In this document: one piece after another, positions 1 through 9,920 of the stretch
Layout: each line of letters opens with the position of its first letter
How positions within the stretch are numbered: the stretch's first letter is position 1
NCBI RefSeq assembly: GCF_000953655.1
Contig: NZ_LN681225.1
Span: forward strand, 2,011,001 to 2,075,000
Direction: 5' to 3'
Source of the DNA: Legionella hackeliae
Lineage (GTDB): Bacteria > Pseudomonadota > Gammaproteobacteria > Legionellales > Legionellaceae
DNA length: 64,000 nt
Made by a program: the position numbers and the translations under genes
Notes under the pieces: generated by a model
The model's input: the letters and a program-made list of their open reading frames with translations, nothing else
Told to the model about the DNA's origin: nothing
The model's database searches: none

Positions 1-178
1 TCGCACTCGCTGATTTTAGTAATTATTAATCATGCACAGTGATAATGACTTGAATATGATTTGGAGGGAGTTAACAGTTAGATTTGTTGGGTTAAATGAC
101 CCACCCTACTTCTCTCATTGCAAACATGATTCCTCGGCCATTGCGAGTAAATTTCTCGTGATTGCGAGAACCAGACTA
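1..178. other. Left-edge stretch without a gene
   Basis: Nothing coding is supported here. The stretch lies downstream of ruvA, where ruvB is often found, but no RuvB-like frame is visible in either direction. It contains a few short copies of an 'attgcgag'-like word around 140-170, which may be worn dispersed-repeat sequence. Confidence 0.4.
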
Positions 179-781
179 CTATCTACTAGCCAATAACTGT
201 AATGCCTGGCGAATCAGTTGTTCGCAACTTTTATTTCCATCATCAATTTTTTTGACAACTTTGACTGCCTCTTGCTGTTTATATCCCAAAGCTTCCAGAG
301 CACTGATAGCTTCGCTTTGTTCTTGTTTTAGCAAGGGCTGTTGTAGAGAATAATTTACATCTACTTGTGAAGAAAATTGCTTAATGCTATCCCGCATTTC
401 AATTAATAAACGTTCAGCAGTTTTTTTACCTATGCCTGGAAGTTTTGTTAAAAGAGGGGCATTTTGTTCCTCAATACATCGGATAAATTCGTGGGGTGTA
501 ATGCTGGATAAGATTGCTATTGCTATTTTTGGTCCAATTCCATTTACTTTAATTAATGCCCTGAATAAAGTTCTTTCCTGTTTGTCTAAAAAACCAAACA
601 GCTGTAAGGCATCTTCGCGAACGACGGTATGAATATGCAATCCTATTGTACCGGGTTGAGTTTCCAACTGGAAAAAAGTGTGTAATGACGTTTCCACATC
701 ATATCCGACACCATTGACATCAACTACCAATTTTCCGGGTTGATGTTTATCTACAATTTGTCCATTCAACCAACCAATCAT
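179..781 (-). CDS. ruvA: Holliday junction branch migration protein RuvA
   Basis: RuvA binds four-way DNA junctions as a tetramer and loads the RuvB motor for branch migration in recombinational repair. The 200-residue length is typical. The N-terminal OB-fold opens MIGWLNGQIV, two helix-hairpin-helix motifs lie at residues 79-87 (VNGIGPKIA) and 114-122 (LPGIGKKTA), and a C-terminal domain III (SALEALGY, about 160) is the part that contacts RuvB. The start overlaps the ruvC stop as ATGA, so translation is probably coupled. ruvB is not in the adjacent 178 bp at the window edge. The family assignment is secure. Confidence 0.97.
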   Translation of the reverse strand: MIGWLNGQIVDKHQPGKLVVDVNGVGYDVETSLHTFFQLETQPGTIGLHIHTVVREDALQLFGFLDKQERTLFRALIKVNGIGPKIAIAILSSITPHEFIRCIEEQNAPLLTKLPGIGKKTAERLLIEMRDSIKQFSSQVDVNYSLQQPLLKQEQSEAISALEALGYKQQEAVKVVKKIDDGNKSCEQLIRQALQLLASR

Positions 782-1293
782 CGTGCCCGTCTCCTCAAGT
801 TCTGTGAACGCTGGATAAGTGATAAATTATGACGCATATGACTATGGCAGATTGCAATCGCTAAAGCATCAGCAGCATCACTTTGGGGCGCACTATTTAG
901 CATCAGTAATTTGACCACCATATGCTTCACCTGCTCCTTTTGAGCAGCACCATAACCTACTACAGATTGCTTAATTTCACGAGGCGAATACTCACTAATC
1001 CTTTTGCGATGTGACGCCGCAGCAACCATGGCCACCCCTCGCGCATGGCCTAATTTCAGAGCGGAACTAGGGTTTTGATGCATGAAGACTTGTTCAATTG
1101 CAACCTCATCAGGATTATAGTCATCCATCAGTTGGCAGATACCATCAAAAATTTGCAAAAGTCGCTGACTTAATTCCCCATCTGATGTGCGGATGCAGCC
1201 ACTATCAATATATCGAATGTTGCGTCCTTCTTCCTTAATGACCCCATAGCCTGTCACACGAGAACCGGGGTCAATGCCTAGGATGATACTCAT
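778..1293 (-). CDS. ruvC: Crossover junction endodeoxyribonuclease RuvC
   Basis: RuvC resolves Holliday junctions by symmetric nicking and acts with RuvAB. At 171 residues it matches the family. The four acidic metal ligands are visible at D8 (in GIDPGS), E67 (VAIEQVF), D139 and D142 (SDAADALA), matching the E. coli spacing with a one-residue offset. The gene starts inside the yebC stop (TAATG, one shared base) and ends overlapping ruvA by four bases. The three genes therefore form one tightly packed yebC-ruvC-ruvA operon read on the minus strand. Confidence 0.98.
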   Translation of the reverse strand: MSIILGIDPGSRVTGYGVIKEEGRNIRYIDSGCIRTSDGELSQRLLQIFDGICQLMDDYNPDEVAIEQVFMHQNPSSALKLGHARGVAMVAAASHRKRISEYSPREIKQSVVGYGAAQKEQVKHMVVKLLMLNSAPQSDAADALAIAICHSHMRHNLSLIQRSQNLRRRAR

Positions 1294-2033
1294 TAGGCAG
1301 TTTCAAATAGAGTCTCAGGGAGTTCAGCATTACTATGAACTTCCTGAACATCATCCAAGTCTTCCAACATATCAATCAGCTTCATTAAACTTTCAGCAGT
1401 CTCTTTATCCAAAGCAACAGTCGTTTGCGCGCGCATGGTCAAGTGGGATTGCTCCACTTCATAACCAGCGCCTTGGATAGCCGCTAAAACGGTATGATAA
1501 TTATCGTCGGCAGTAATAATTTCGATTTGATTATCCTCAACCACAACATCTTCTGCCCCAGCTTCTATGGCTGCCTCCATAGCGCTTTCTTCCGATTGTC
1601 CCGCGGCAAGAAGAATTTCACCCTGTTTGGTAAATAGATAAGATACGGAACCATCTGTACCTAAATTTCCACCATGTTTTGTAAAAGCATGTCTTACATC
1701 AGAGACTGTCCGATTTTTATTATCGGATAAACAGTCAACGAGAATAGCAACTCCGCCAGGACCATATCCTTCATAGCGCATTTCTATCATGTTCGCGCCA
1801 TCAAGACCACCTGCCCCACGCTTAATAGCATTATCAATCGTGTCGCGCTTCATATTCGCTTTTAAAGCTTTACTAACTGCATCACGTAACCGAGGATTTG
1901 ATGACTCCTCTGCTCCACCCATTCTTGCTGAAACAGTTATTTCTCGAATCAGTTTTGTGAAAATTTTACCACGTTTGGCATCTTGAGCACCTTTACGGAA
2001 TTTGATATTAGCCCATTTACTATGTCCTGCCAT
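1293..2033 (-). CDS. yebC: YebC/PmpR family protein
   Basis: This is a conserved cytoplasmic protein. Family members have been described as DNA-binding transcription regulators and, more recently, as factors that relieve ribosome stalling. The typical opening [15 protein letters not shown] is present, followed by the three-domain architecture over 246 residues, with [11 protein letters not shown] around residue 108 and [12 protein letters not shown] around 132. It heads the yebC-ruvC-ruvA operon, the arrangement seen in many gammaproteobacteria. Its promoter must lie in the roughly 190 bp shared with the divergent hmgA gene. Identity is firm; molecular role is by family only. Confidence 0.96.
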   Translation of the reverse strand: MAGHSKWANIKFRKGAQDAKRGKIFTKLIREITVSARMGGAEESSNPRLRDAVSKALKANMKRDTIDNAIKRGAGGLDGANMIEMRYEGYGPGGVAILVDCLSDNKNRTVSDVRHAFTKHGGNLGTDGSVSYLFTKQGEILLAAGQSEESAMEAAIEAGAEDVVVEDNQIEIITADDNYHTVLAAIQGAGYEVEQSHLTMRAQTTVALDKETAESLMKLIDMLEDLDDVQEVHSNAELPETLFETA

Positions 2034-2224
2034 GACTACACCTCAATAACGAACTTAATCTTCATAGACTCCTATAAGAGCAATATGGGAACTATGCGTC
2101 CAATTAATACAACAAATAATTAAGTATACATCGTCTTATTCTTAAAAAGAACTGATGCTTAAACAAGCTCGACATTTTTTACTTTTTCAAGCTATTCTAG
2201 TGCGTTTATTTTTGAAGGGAGACA

Positions 2225-3481
2225 ATGGTGTATTTAGCAGGATTCGGTAATTACCATCAAACAGAAGCTATTCCAGGTGCCCTGCCTCAGGATCAAAACT
2301 CTCCACAGCAATGTGCATTTGGTCTTTATGCAGAACAATTGAGCGGGAGTGCTTTCACGCGACCAAGACACAGCAATTTACGCAGTTGGTTATATCGTAC
2401 TCTTCCTTCGGTGGTCCATGCCGATTACAAACCTTACGAAAAATCGTTCGTAATCAATTATGCACACATGCAGCCCCCCAATCCCATGCGTTGGGCTCCT
2501 CTACCTGCGCTGTCTGTTGCAAAAGATTTTATTGATGGCTTATTTTATATCGCTGGAAACACCACAATGAATGCATTTATTTATCAATGCAATCAAGCTA
2601 TGGAAAAACGTTATTTTAGTAACAGCGATGGCGAAATGTTATTAGTTCCTTATGCCGGTGAACTGGCTATACACACTGAGTTTGGTCAATTAACAATTGT
2701 CCCTGGTAAAATAGCTGTTATCCCACGTGGTGTCACATTCAGAGCAGACCCTGGTTCAAATTTTGCAGCCGGCTATATCTGTGAAAATATGGGAAGTCCT
2801 TTTGTTCTACCCCAACTAGGGCCAATTGGTTCAAATGGATTAGCCAATCCACGACATTTTTTATACCCCAAAGCCAGCTTTGAAACGATTCAAGATGAGG
2901 TTCAGCTATTCTGCAAATATCAACAAAAACTTTGGGTAGCAAAATCAAATCATTCACCTTTAAACGTCGTTGCCTGGCATGGAAACTATGCGCCCTATAG
3001 TTATGATTTAGGACTATTCAATACCATCAATACCGTAAGTTTTGATCATCCAGACCCATCAATTTTTACTGTCTTAACATCAGAAAGTGATACTCCTGGG
3101 GTAGCCAATCTGGATTTTGTTATTTTTCCTCCACGCTGGATGGTGGCGGAACACACCTTTAGGCCCCCCTATTTTCACCGTAATATCATGAGTGAAATGA
3201 TGGGACTTATTACAGGTGAATATGATGCTAAAAAAGAAGGATTTTTACCCGGTGGAGTTAGTATTCATAACTGTATGTCTGCACATGGACCGGACGCTGA
3301 TACCTATCAAAATGTTCTTGATGAAGAACTAAAACCCACCCGCTACCAAGATACTATGGCATTTATGTTTGAAGCCAAAAATCCCTGGCTAGTAAGTGAG
3401 CAAGCTTTGTCCCATTCGACTAGAGAGGAAAACTATTCGGATTGTTGGCAACATTTACCTTGCAATTTTAATAAATCCTAG
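2225..3481 (+). CDS. hmgA: Homogentisate 1,2-dioxygenase
   Basis: This non-haem iron enzyme opens homogentisate to maleylacetoacetate in tyrosine and phenylalanine breakdown. In Legionella its activity limits homogentisate-derived melanin-like pigment. The 418 residues carry the expected iron ligands: H318 and E324 in [12 protein letters not shown], and H354 in MSAHGPD. The N-terminal [12 protein letters not shown] is also typical. A GGGAG lies just before the ATG. The gene stands alone, without the maleylacetoacetate isomerase or fumarylacetoacetase genes beside it. It is divergent from yebC. Confidence 0.97.
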   Translation: MVYLAGFGNYHQTEAIPGALPQDQNSPQQCAFGLYAEQLSGSAFTRPRHSNLRSWLYRTLPSVVHADYKPYEKSFVINYAHMQPPNPMRWAPLPALSVAKDFIDGLFYIAGNTTMNAFIYQCNQAMEKRYFSNSDGEMLLVPYAGELAIHTEFGQLTIVPGKIAVIPRGVTFRADPGSNFAAGYICENMGSPFVLPQLGPIGSNGLANPRHFLYPKASFETIQDEVQLFCKYQQKLWVAKSNHSPLNVVAWHGNYAPYSYDLGLFNTINTVSFDHPDPSIFTVLTSESDTPGVANLDFVIFPPRWMVAEHTFRPPYFHRNIMSEMMGLITGEYDAKKEGFLPGGVSIHNCMSAHGPDADTYQNVLDEELKPTRYQDTMAFMFEAKNPWLVSEQALSHSTREENYSDCWQHLPCNFNKS

Positions 3482-3538
3482 ATTAAATCACATAATCGAT
3501 GTCGCAAAAAAATCTTTTTATTTTCAAGGAGGAACTCG

Positions 3539-4210
3539 ATGAATTTTATTTTTACTAAATCTATTCTAGCCGCCATTCTTTTAGGTATACCGTTGTTCGG
3601 CAATGCAACATCTGGTGATGTCCCTGCATCCACTGATACATCCCAGACCAGCTTTCAATCGAGTTGTGTAGGTTCCTGGATGAAGCGAATCGATGATATA
3701 AAAGATAAAATTGATTATAAAAATTTTGGTGAGAAATATTGCGAATGTGCAGCTCAACAACCTCTAGATACGCAAGAGGCTATTAATAAGACGATGCAAC
3801 TTTGTATGTCACAAACACTTTTACAAGACACGATGGATTCTCTTGAAAATGAGGTTGGTTTGGAAAAGGCCACGGACAGTGATGTTAATGAATATTGTCA
3901 AGATAGATTTTCTTTAGTATTCCCTCAAATGGGTGATAAAGATAAGCAAGCGGCCGAGAGTTATTGTAGTTGCGCCAAGCCTAAGCTCGCAGCATTGTTA
4001 AAAACCGCCGACGACATGACAGACAAACAATATAGTGATGAAATTAAAAACATTGCTGCTACTTGTTCTGCAAACGTACAAGACAACAAAACACCTGCAG
4101 ATACTAATGCATCTACACCAAAAGAGTCTGACAAAGCATCTAATCAAACGAAAGACTCTAATGAAGAAGAGGACGGTGAGGAAGATTCTGATTCAGAAAG
4201 CGAAGAATAA
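3539..4210 (+). CDS. Secreted Cys-rich protein with acidic tail, unknown function
   Basis: I do not recognise this family. The 223-residue product has a clear signal peptide (residues 1-23, ending near FGNATS), so it should leave the cytoplasm. The middle shows a twofold pattern: a cysteine, then YCECA and a later C in the first half (about 40-85), and a cysteine, then YCSCA and a later C in the second half (about 120-180). This suggests two related disulfide-bonded helical units. The last 20 residues are almost all Asp, Glu and Ser. An AGGAGG-like site (aaggaggaac) precedes the ATG. It follows hmgA by 57 bp but is probably unrelated functionally. Confidence 0.75.
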   Translation: MNFIFTKSILAAILLGIPLFGNATSGDVPASTDTSQTSFQSSCVGSWMKRIDDIKDKIDYKNFGEKYCECAAQQPLDTQEAINKTMQLCMSQTLLQDTMDSLENEVGLEKATDSDVNEYCQDRFSLVFPQMGDKDKQAAESYCSCAKPKLAALLKTADDMTDKQYSDEIKNIAATCSANVQDNKTPADTNASTPKESDKASNQTKDSNEEEDGEEDSDSESEE

Positions 4211-4312
4211 TCCGTCCCTCAGCTGAGCTATTGATCCCAAGCCCTCAGCTGAGCATTTCTTCTACGTACCTTAGAGGCACCTCCTCTCTACGTACCTTAG
4301 AGGCACCTCCTC

Positions 4313-4346
4313 TCTACGTACCTCGGCTTGTCCGAGGTATCCAGAA
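4313..4346 (-). repeat. Dispersed palindromic repeat, copy a
   Basis: Core cctcggcttgtccgagg, flanked by ctacgta on the left and tatccagaa on the right. It is inverted relative to copy b about 110 bp away. The hairpin stem is CCTCGG/CCGAGG with a five-base loop. Confidence 0.85.
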
Positions 4347-4424
4347 GGACACTCAATCAGGTGCAAATTTTTTCGTGACTCACTCCATTAGCAATTTTCG
4401 AAGTTGAAGTTTAATTTGAATATC

Positions 4425-4458
4425 TTCTGGATGCCTCGGACAAGCCGAGGCACGTAGG
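4425..4458 (+). repeat. Dispersed palindromic repeat, copy b
   Basis: It reads ttctggatg, then the stem-loop CCTCGG-acaag-CCGAGG, then cacgtagg. This is the reference orientation of an element found eight times in the window (4.3, 4.4, 9.9, 18.8, 19.0, 19.1, 51.9 and 51.9 kb), always between genes. Confidence 0.85.
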
Positions 4459-4705
4459 GAGAGAAGACAGCGAGAAAATAATCTATCCTAACAATAAGTT
4501 CCTCAGCTGAGCTTTTAACTCACAAACACCCTCAGGGAAGTTACTCCTCCTAACTCCTTTCCGGATAACTACTCCAGATCAATCCACTATCCCTCAAGCG
4601 AGTGGGCAATTTACATGCAACCAAGAGTCATGGAGTAATCCAGCCTTTGTGCTGAATTACTCTATTGTTAAACCTACGATGACGGCCTGGAATAATTTAA
4701 TGACA

Positions 4706-4735
4706 GCCGGATTATGACATTATGCTTAATCCGGC
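4706..4735 (-). terminator. Probable rpoS transcription terminator
   Basis: A perfect 9-bp stem (GCCGGATTA / TAATCCGGC, 12-base loop) starts 11 bp past the rpoS stop. It is followed on the minus strand by an AT-rich but not uniform T tract, so termination efficiency is uncertain. Confidence 0.6.
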
Positions 4736-4746
4736 AATAAGAAGTT

Positions 4747-5766
4747 TTAAAACAGATCTTCCTGAGTTAAACCAACACGCTCGAGCAATGATCGTAAGGT
4801 TTTTAATGCTTCAACTTGAATTTGTCTCACACGTTCGCGTGTTAAATTAATTTCTTTACCAACATCTTCTAGCGTCGCTTTTTCAAATCCACGCAATCCA
4901 AAGCGACGAGCAATAACCTGCTGTTGATTTTCTGTCAATTTATCGAGAAGTGATTCAATATGCGTACGTAAATTCTCATCGGTCAATAATTCTGCCGGGT
5001 TCATACTGTTTTCATCAGCGATAGTATCCAGTAATGACTTATTTTCATCATAACCAATGGGTGTATCTACTGAAGCGACTTTATCATTTAACCCCAGCAA
5101 TTTTTCAACATCTTCCAGCGGTTTATCCACCATTTCTGCTATTTCTTCTGCTGAAGGCTCATGATCGAGTTTTTGTGTTAATTGGCGAGCAGCTCTAAGA
5201 TACACATTAAGCTCTTTAACGACATGAATCGGCAAGCGAATCGTTCTTGTCTGATTCATAATAGCGCGCTCTATTGTCTGCCTTATCCACCAGGTAGCAT
5301 AGGTAGAAAAACGGAAACCTCTGTCTGGATCAAATTTCTCAACAGATTTCATCAAGCCCAAATTTCCTTCCTCGATTAAATCCAATAATGGCAACCCGCG
5401 GTTGAGGTAACGACGTGCTATCTTAACGACCAAACGCAAGTTGGACTCAATCATTTTTTTACGTGAAGCCGCGTCCCCTTTCAGAGCACGCTTAGCATAA
5501 TAAACCTCTTCCTCCGCAGACAGTAATGGTGAGAAACCTATTTCGCTTAAATAGATCTGTGTAGCATCCATTATTTTTGCAGCTTGTCTGCCACGCTGAA
5601 AGCTGGGAAATGCCTCTTCGTCACTAAAATCAGGCAGCTCTTCATCTTCTTCAAGAGTGGCGAGCTCATCATCGCTTATCAAAGTCTCCTCATCCTGTTC
5701 AGGAGACTCTTCCCAACCTTCTTCTGGGACTTGATCAGCTTTTATTGATTCATCTTCTGGTTGCAT
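4747..5766 (-). CDS. rpoS: RNA polymerase sigma factor RpoS
   Basis: RpoS is the stationary-phase and stress sigma factor, which in Legionella also helps control the switch to the transmissive phase. Sigma-70 regions are visible: region 1.2/2 with [17 protein letters not shown], the core-binding [17 protein letters not shown], the -10-reading [16 protein letters not shown], and region 4.2 [19 protein letters not shown]. The start is set at the second of two adjacent ATGs because AGGTG lies five bases upstream, giving 339 residues. An upstream in-frame ATG at 5832 would add 22 unrelated residues. The N-terminus is very acidic. It is the last gene of the surE-nlpD-rpoS operon; a promoter inside nlpD is common in relatives. 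Confidence 0.96.
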   Translation of the reverse strand: MQPEDESIKADQVPEEGWEESPEQDEETLISDDELATLEEDEELPDFSDEEAFPSFQRGRQAAKIMDATQIYLSEIGFSPLLSAEEEVYYAKRALKGDAASRKKMIESNLRLVVKIARRYLNRGLPLLDLIEEGNLGLMKSVEKFDPDRGFRFSTYATWWIRQTIERAIMNQTRTIRLPIHVVKELNVYLRAARQLTQKLDHEPSAEEIAEMVDKPLEDVEKLLGLNDKVASVDTPIGYDENKSLLDTIADENSMNPAELLTDENLRTHIESLLDKLTENQQQVIARRFGLRGFEKATLEDVGKEINLTRERVRQIQVEALKTLRSLLERVGLTQEDLF

Positions 5767-5842
5767 CATATCACCTATGTGTTTATATCCGTTTAAGAAA
5801 AAACACCCTTTTAATGACTTCTTTGGCAACATTAGTCAGTTT

Positions 5843-6595
5843 TTAACCCCTCAAATAACTTAAAGGGTTTACTGGCTTACCTGCCCTTCTGATTTCAAAA
5901 TGCACACCCCAAAACCGTCTATCAATAACACCCATTTCGGCAATAACTTGTCCGGCTTTAACTTTTTGTCCTTCTGTTACTAAATTACGCAAATTATTAC
6001 CATATGCTGTCAGAAACTGATTATTATGTTTAATGATAATCAGATTTCCGTAGCCTGACAGGCCACTTCCAGAGTAAGCGACTACTCCACCCGAAGCAGC
6101 TCTTATCTTCTCTCCTTTTTTACCAGCAATATCTATGCCCTTTTTACCTTGCTGCGGAACAAACCCAGTGGCTACACGGCCATTCACCGGCCAAACCCAA
6201 TTCTGATTTGCAATTAATGGAGTCCACCTGCTTCGAGGGGCAATTTTTGGAGATTCTCTTCTAATTGTAGTTCTTTTTGTCACATATGATGATTTTCTTA
6301 CTACGGCAGGTCTTGAAGAAAAAGAATGAGTGGGAGCAGGAGCAGCACCAATACGCAATACTTGTCCGACTCTTAATGTATAAGGACTAGGTAGTTTGTT
6401 GTAAGCTGCAAGCGCTCTAAAATCAGTGTCATACCGGAATGCTATAGAATATAAAGTATCACCACGCCTCACTACATAAGCAGCTTGCTGACCACGCATG
6501 GGGCGCCATTTTAATTCCTCAACGGGCGCTAAAGTCGTTCTTGACTCACAGCCACCGAGCAATAAAAGCAACAGTAATACACATAGTCTGCACAT
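5843..6595 (-). CDS. nlpD: NlpD-like lipoprotein, LysM plus degenerate LytM domain
   Basis: NlpD is an envelope lipoprotein that activates cell-wall amidases at division. The start is placed at 6595, where AAGG lies six bases upstream; it gives a short lipoprotein signal with lipobox LGGC (Cys at residue 16). A LysM domain (YVVRRGDTLYSIAFRYD, about 40-85) binds peptidoglycan. The C-terminal M23/LytM fold (about 150-250) has lost zinc ligands: the first His is replaced (KGIDIAG) and the usual YAH position is AYG, while HFEIR remains. This is the expected state of a non-enzymatic amidase activator. It lies between surE and rpoS. Confidence 0.93.
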   Translation of the reverse strand: MCRLCVLLLLLLLGGCESRTTLAPVEELKWRPMRGQQAAYVVRRGDTLYSIAFRYDTDFRALAAYNKLPSPYTLRVGQVLRIGAAPAPTHSFSSRPAVVRKSSYVTKRTTIRRESPKIAPRSRWTPLIANQNWVWPVNGRVATGFVPQQGKKGIDIAGKKGEKIRAASGGVVAYSGSGLSGYGNLIIIKHNNQFLTAYGNNLRNLVTEGQKVKAGQVIAEMGVIDRRFWGVHFEIRRAGKPVNPLSYLRG

Positions 6596-6683
6596 ATTTG
6601 CCTTGTCGAAATAGCTACACAACATACATTGGACTCCTACAGTTCCATGCATACCAGTCATCAAAGCCTCTGCTTTGAGAGGC

Positions 6684-7442
6684 TCATAATTCCAGATTAA
6701 TTTTTTCTACCCATGATGAAAGTTGATCGAAAACTTTATAGTGCGTCAGATCAAGTTGTAAGGGTGTAATTGATACATACTGCTGACTAATTGCATAGAA
6801 ATCTGTTCCAGGTCCGGCGTCAGCCTCCATTCCTGGAGGACCAATCCAGTATATTGGGCGGCCACGCGGATCATACTCTTTAATGACAGGCTCAGCACCA
6901 TGGCGTGTTCCTAAGCGTGTCACCTCCATCCCTCTTATCTTATCTAAAGGTAAGTCAGGAATATTTACATTGAGAATGGTTTGAGATGGCAACATATTTG
7001 CTTTTAAGCTCATCACCAAATGACGAGCAATCGCTGCAGCTGTGTCGTAATTTTGAATGTTATCCCCAACCATGGAAAAAGCAATGGCTGGTAACCCCAG
7101 GAAGCGACCTTCTATGGCTGCAGCAACAGTCCCTGAATAAAGAATATCATCGCCTAAATTGGCGCCATCATTAATTCCTGAAACAACAATATCAACACTA
7201 GGCTTTAAAAATCCTGTTAAAGCAAGATGCACACAGTCAGTAGGAGTACCCTCGACACTATAGTAGCCATTATCCATTTGCCTGACTCGAAGAGGTCTAC
7301 TCAAAGTTAATGAGTTACTTGCACCACTACGATTCCTGTCTGGTGCAATAACCACCGTTTCACTGATGTGAGACATTTCGTTCGCTAAAGCACGTATTCC
7401 TGGAGCATTAACACCATCATCATTACTTACCAAAATTCTCAT
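6684..7442 (-). CDS. surE: 5'/3'-nucleotidase SurE
   Basis: SurE removes phosphate from nucleoside monophosphates and short polyphosphates and is linked to stationary-phase survival. The metal-binding D8-D9 lies in the N-terminal [10 protein letters not shown], a conserved Ser in [11 protein letters not shown] (about 39) and Asn in [12 protein letters not shown] (about 95). The 252-residue length is normal. It starts two bases after the upstream lipoprotein stop and is followed by nlpD. The pcm gene often found between surE and nlpD in enterobacteria is absent here. Confidence 0.97.
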   Translation of the reverse strand: MRILVSNDDGVNAPGIRALANEMSHISETVVIAPDRNRSGASNSLTLSRPLRVRQMDNGYYSVEGTPTDCVHLALTGFLKPSVDIVVSGINDGANLGDDILYSGTVAAAIEGRFLGLPAIAFSMVGDNIQNYDTAAAIARHLVMSLKANMLPSQTILNVNIPDLPLDKIRGMEVTRLGTRHGAEPVIKEYDPRGRPIYWIGPPGMEADAGPGTDFYAISQQYVSITPLQLDLTHYKVFDQLSSWVEKINLEL

Positions 7443-7444
7443 AC

Positions 7445-7825
7445 TTAACTCTCAGGAGATTCTAGCCATCTAACAATTGCCAAGCGCTGGGTTAAATCTT
7501 GTTTGTTTTTTTCGACTAAACTCTTAAGCTCGGGTTGATTTGGATTATTCTCTAATTCAAGTCGTTGTTTGGCGAGTGTTTCTTGCAATGCTAATATTTT
7601 TTTACCAAATCCCTGAGGATTCATTTGCAGCTGATAAGCTAACTCGTTAACACTCGCTGCTAAGGTAGCTAATTGCTCACAACTTATGTGTGAAGGCTTT
7701 TTATCCGGGCAATTTTTTAGAGCTTGTTGTAGAACCTGTGGGTTTCTGCGGTAATAATTCTCATCCTCAACTGTACAAGCACTTAGTAGCATGGATGCAC
7801 AAATCAGGAGTAAAGCTTTCCCCAT
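7445..7825 (-). CDS. Small lipoprotein, unknown function
   Basis: The start at 7825 is supported by GAGAGG six to seven bases upstream and produces a lipoprotein signal with lipobox LSAC (Cys17). The mature part, about 110 residues, is hydrophilic and probably helical, with [17 protein letters not shown] around residue 75 suggesting a short coiled coil. It is the first gene of the lipoprotein-surE-nlpD-rpoS operon, only two bases from surE. I do not recognise a named family. Periplasmic attachment to the outer or inner membrane is an inference from the signal. Confidence 0.8.
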   Translation of the reverse strand: MGKALLLICASMLLSACTVEDENYYRRNPQVLQQALKNCPDKKPSHISCEQLATLAASVNELAYQLQMNPQGFGKKILALQETLAKQRLELENNPNQPELKSLVEKNKQDLTQRLAIVRWLESPES

Positions 7826-8069
7826 GAGCAACCTCTCAATGTTATTAAAAGCTTCTGATGTTATCATTAGTGCGTAATTAACGCTATGTTGAACTAATCA
7901 ATCAATTAAGAGGGATTACTATTTACCTTGATAGACAAGTGCTACCACCAAAATAACGGCCATTCACGTCTAAAGTGATAACACTCTATCATTATTTTGC
8001 GCAACTCGGATTGAATAAATGGGTTTGATTCGCTATTGTTAGCACAACCAAGTTTTGTAAGAAAAAAAC

Positions 8070-9794
8070 ATGTTAGATTTTAAAGTAGTTCGTGATGAGC
8101 AAACTGGGGAGCTCATTATGGAGACCTCTATTTGTGGCAAACCCCTGTTAACTATTCCGCAATTAAATAAAAGTACTGCGTTTACTCAGGAAGAACGTCG
8201 CGCTTTTGGATTATTGGGAAAACTCCCTCATCGTGTTGAAACGTTAGATGAACAGGTAAAACGGGCTTATCTTCAATACTCCAGCTATAGTTCTCGTTTA
8301 CAGCAAAATATTTACCTCAACAACCTGCATGATAAAAATCAGGTCCTTTTTTACAGGTTAATAAGTAAGCATTTAGGAGAAATGCTACCAACAATATACA
8401 CGCCTATTGTCGGTACAGCAGTGAAGCGATACAGTCATGAATATCGCCAACCACGTGGTCTCTACATTGCCCATTCAGATAAAAATCAAATTGAAGAAAT
8501 TATAAATAATCGCTCTAATCCTGATATTGAGTTAATCGTTGTAACTGACGGTGAAGGGGTTCTTGGTATTGGTGATCAAGGCATTGGTGGTATGGATATT
8601 CCGGTAGCAAAACTTATGGTCTATTCACTCTGTGGTGGTATTGACCCCACAAAAACACTGCCCGTCTTTCTTGATGTAGGAACGAATAATCAAGATTTAC
8701 TGAATGATCCATTGTATTTGGGGTGTCAGCACCCTCGTATTAATACAGAAGAATATGATGATTTTATCCTAACCTTTGTTGATGCTATCCATAAACATTT
8801 CCCCAATGCATTTCTTCATTGGGAAGATTTTGGACGCAACAACGCAAGGCGTATTTTAGATAAATTCCAGGATAAATTGTGTACTTTTAATGATGATATT
8901 CAAGGTACTGGGGCTGTTACTCTCTCAGCGCTCTTAGCCGCTTGTGAAGTAACCGGGGTCAACCTTGAGGATCACCGTATTCTTGTTTTTGGTGCGGGTT
9001 CTGCGGGTACTGGAATCAGTGATCAAATCGTTGATGCGATGCTTCGTCGGGGTTTAAATAAAAAAGAAGCCTATGATCGTTTCTGGCTGGTTGACCGTCA
9101 AGGTTTACTTGTTGACTCAGATCTGGAATTAACTGAAGCTCAAAAACCTTATGCACGTCAGGCTGCAGAAATTGCAAGTTGGGGAAATCTTGGCAGGCTC
9201 TATCCATCTTTAACGGATACAGTACGGCAAGTTAAGCCCACAATTTTAATTGGCTGTTCAGCACAGCCTGGGGCGTTTTCACAAGATATTGTTGAAACAA
9301 TGAGCGCTGCCTGTGAGCGCCCTATTATCTTCCCACTTTCCAATCCGGATGAAAAATGTGAGGCTCAGCCAGCTGATATTATAAATTGGAGTCAAGGAAA
9401 GGCATTGATAGCTACAGGCACAGCCTTCCCTGCCGTTGAGTATCAAAACCGCTTATTACAAATTGCGCAATGCAACAATGCCTTAGTATTCCCAGGTATA
9501 GGTTTAGGCATTCTGGCAGTGAAGGCCACAAGATTATCAAAAGGCATGATTTGGGCAGCAGCTCAGGCATTAAGTGAATATGCGCCGAGTAAAAAAGACA
9601 GCTTTTTACCGCTGCTTCCCTCGCTTGATGATGCTCAAATGGTTGCCAAACATATAGCTATCGCCGTGGCAAGTACAGCAATCAATGAAAACCTTGCTCA
9701 AATTAATCAAAATGCTGATTTGGACCAGGTCATTAAAGATATGTTTTGGGAGCCACGGTATTTACCGTTCAGAAAAACTGAGTTGTGCAAATAA
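8070..9794 (+). CDS. maeA: NAD-dependent malic enzyme
   Basis: The enzyme decarboxylates malate oxidatively to pyruvate, linking the TCA cycle to pyruvate in an amino-acid-using bacterium. The 574 residues carry the family blocks: PTIYTPIVGTAVKRY (catalytic Tyr, about 110), QPRGLYI, HWEDFGRNNARRIL (metal-binding acidic residues, about 255), CTFNDDIQGTGAV, and the dinucleotide fold VFGAGSAGTGI (about 310). Length and order match the large bacterial and eukaryotic-type form (SfcA/MaeA), not the short MaeB type fused to phosphotransacetylase. It is transcribed alone. Cofactor preference is by family resemblance. Confidence 0.95.
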   Translation: MLDFKVVRDEQTGELIMETSICGKPLLTIPQLNKSTAFTQEERRAFGLLGKLPHRVETLDEQVKRAYLQYSSYSSRLQQNIYLNNLHDKNQVLFYRLISKHLGEMLPTIYTPIVGTAVKRYSHEYRQPRGLYIAHSDKNQIEEIINNRSNPDIELIVVTDGEGVLGIGDQGIGGMDIPVAKLMVYSLCGGIDPTKTLPVFLDVGTNNQDLLNDPLYLGCQHPRINTEEYDDFILTFVDAIHKHFPNAFLHWEDFGRNNARRILDKFQDKLCTFNDDIQGTGAVTLSALLAACEVTGVNLEDHRILVFGAGSAGTGISDQIVDAMLRRGLNKKEAYDRFWLVDRQGLLVDSDLELTEAQKPYARQAAEIASWGNLGRLYPSLTDTVRQVKPTILIGCSAQPGAFSQDIVETMSAACERPIIFPLSNPDEKCEAQPADIINWSQGKALIATGTAFPAVEYQNRLLQIAQCNNALVFPGIGLGILAVKATRLSKGMIWAAAQALSEYAPSKKDSFLPLLPSLDDAQMVAKHIAIAVASTAINENLAQINQNADLDQVIKDMFWEPRYLPFRKTELCK

Positions 9795-9891
9795 TAAAGT
9801 AATACCCGTCCCCCGATTACAACAGCAGGGGGAAGCCAGGAGCTGTTGAATAATTCACTTAGAACCCGATGTGCCTTGGTTTAGTCAATAG

Positions 9892-9919
9892 TTCCCGCGG
9901 ACAAGCCGCGGGACGTAGG
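9892..9919 (+). repeat. Dispersed palindromic repeat, variant copy c
   Basis: CCCGCGG-acaag-CCGCGGG followed by acgtagg. Compared with the other copies, both stem arms changed together (CTCGG/CCGAG to CGCGG/CCGCG), so pairing is kept while the sequence differs. It lies immediately before the 19-bp minisatellite. Confidence 0.8.
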
Positions 9920-9920
9920 C

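Larger units (their letters stand above)
4211..4705. repeat. Repeat-rich intergenic region downstream of rpoS
   Basis: No gene is visible. The region holds three copies of the perfect palindrome CTCAGCTGAG (4218-4227, 4244-4253, 4502-4511) and two tandem copies of a 26-bp unit beginning tctacgtacc (4261-4286 and 4287-4312, third copy partial). Two oppositely oriented copies of the dispersed 'cctcgg-acaag-ccgagg' palindrome sit at 4313-4346 and 4425-4458. It separates two convergent transcripts. Confidence 0.8.
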
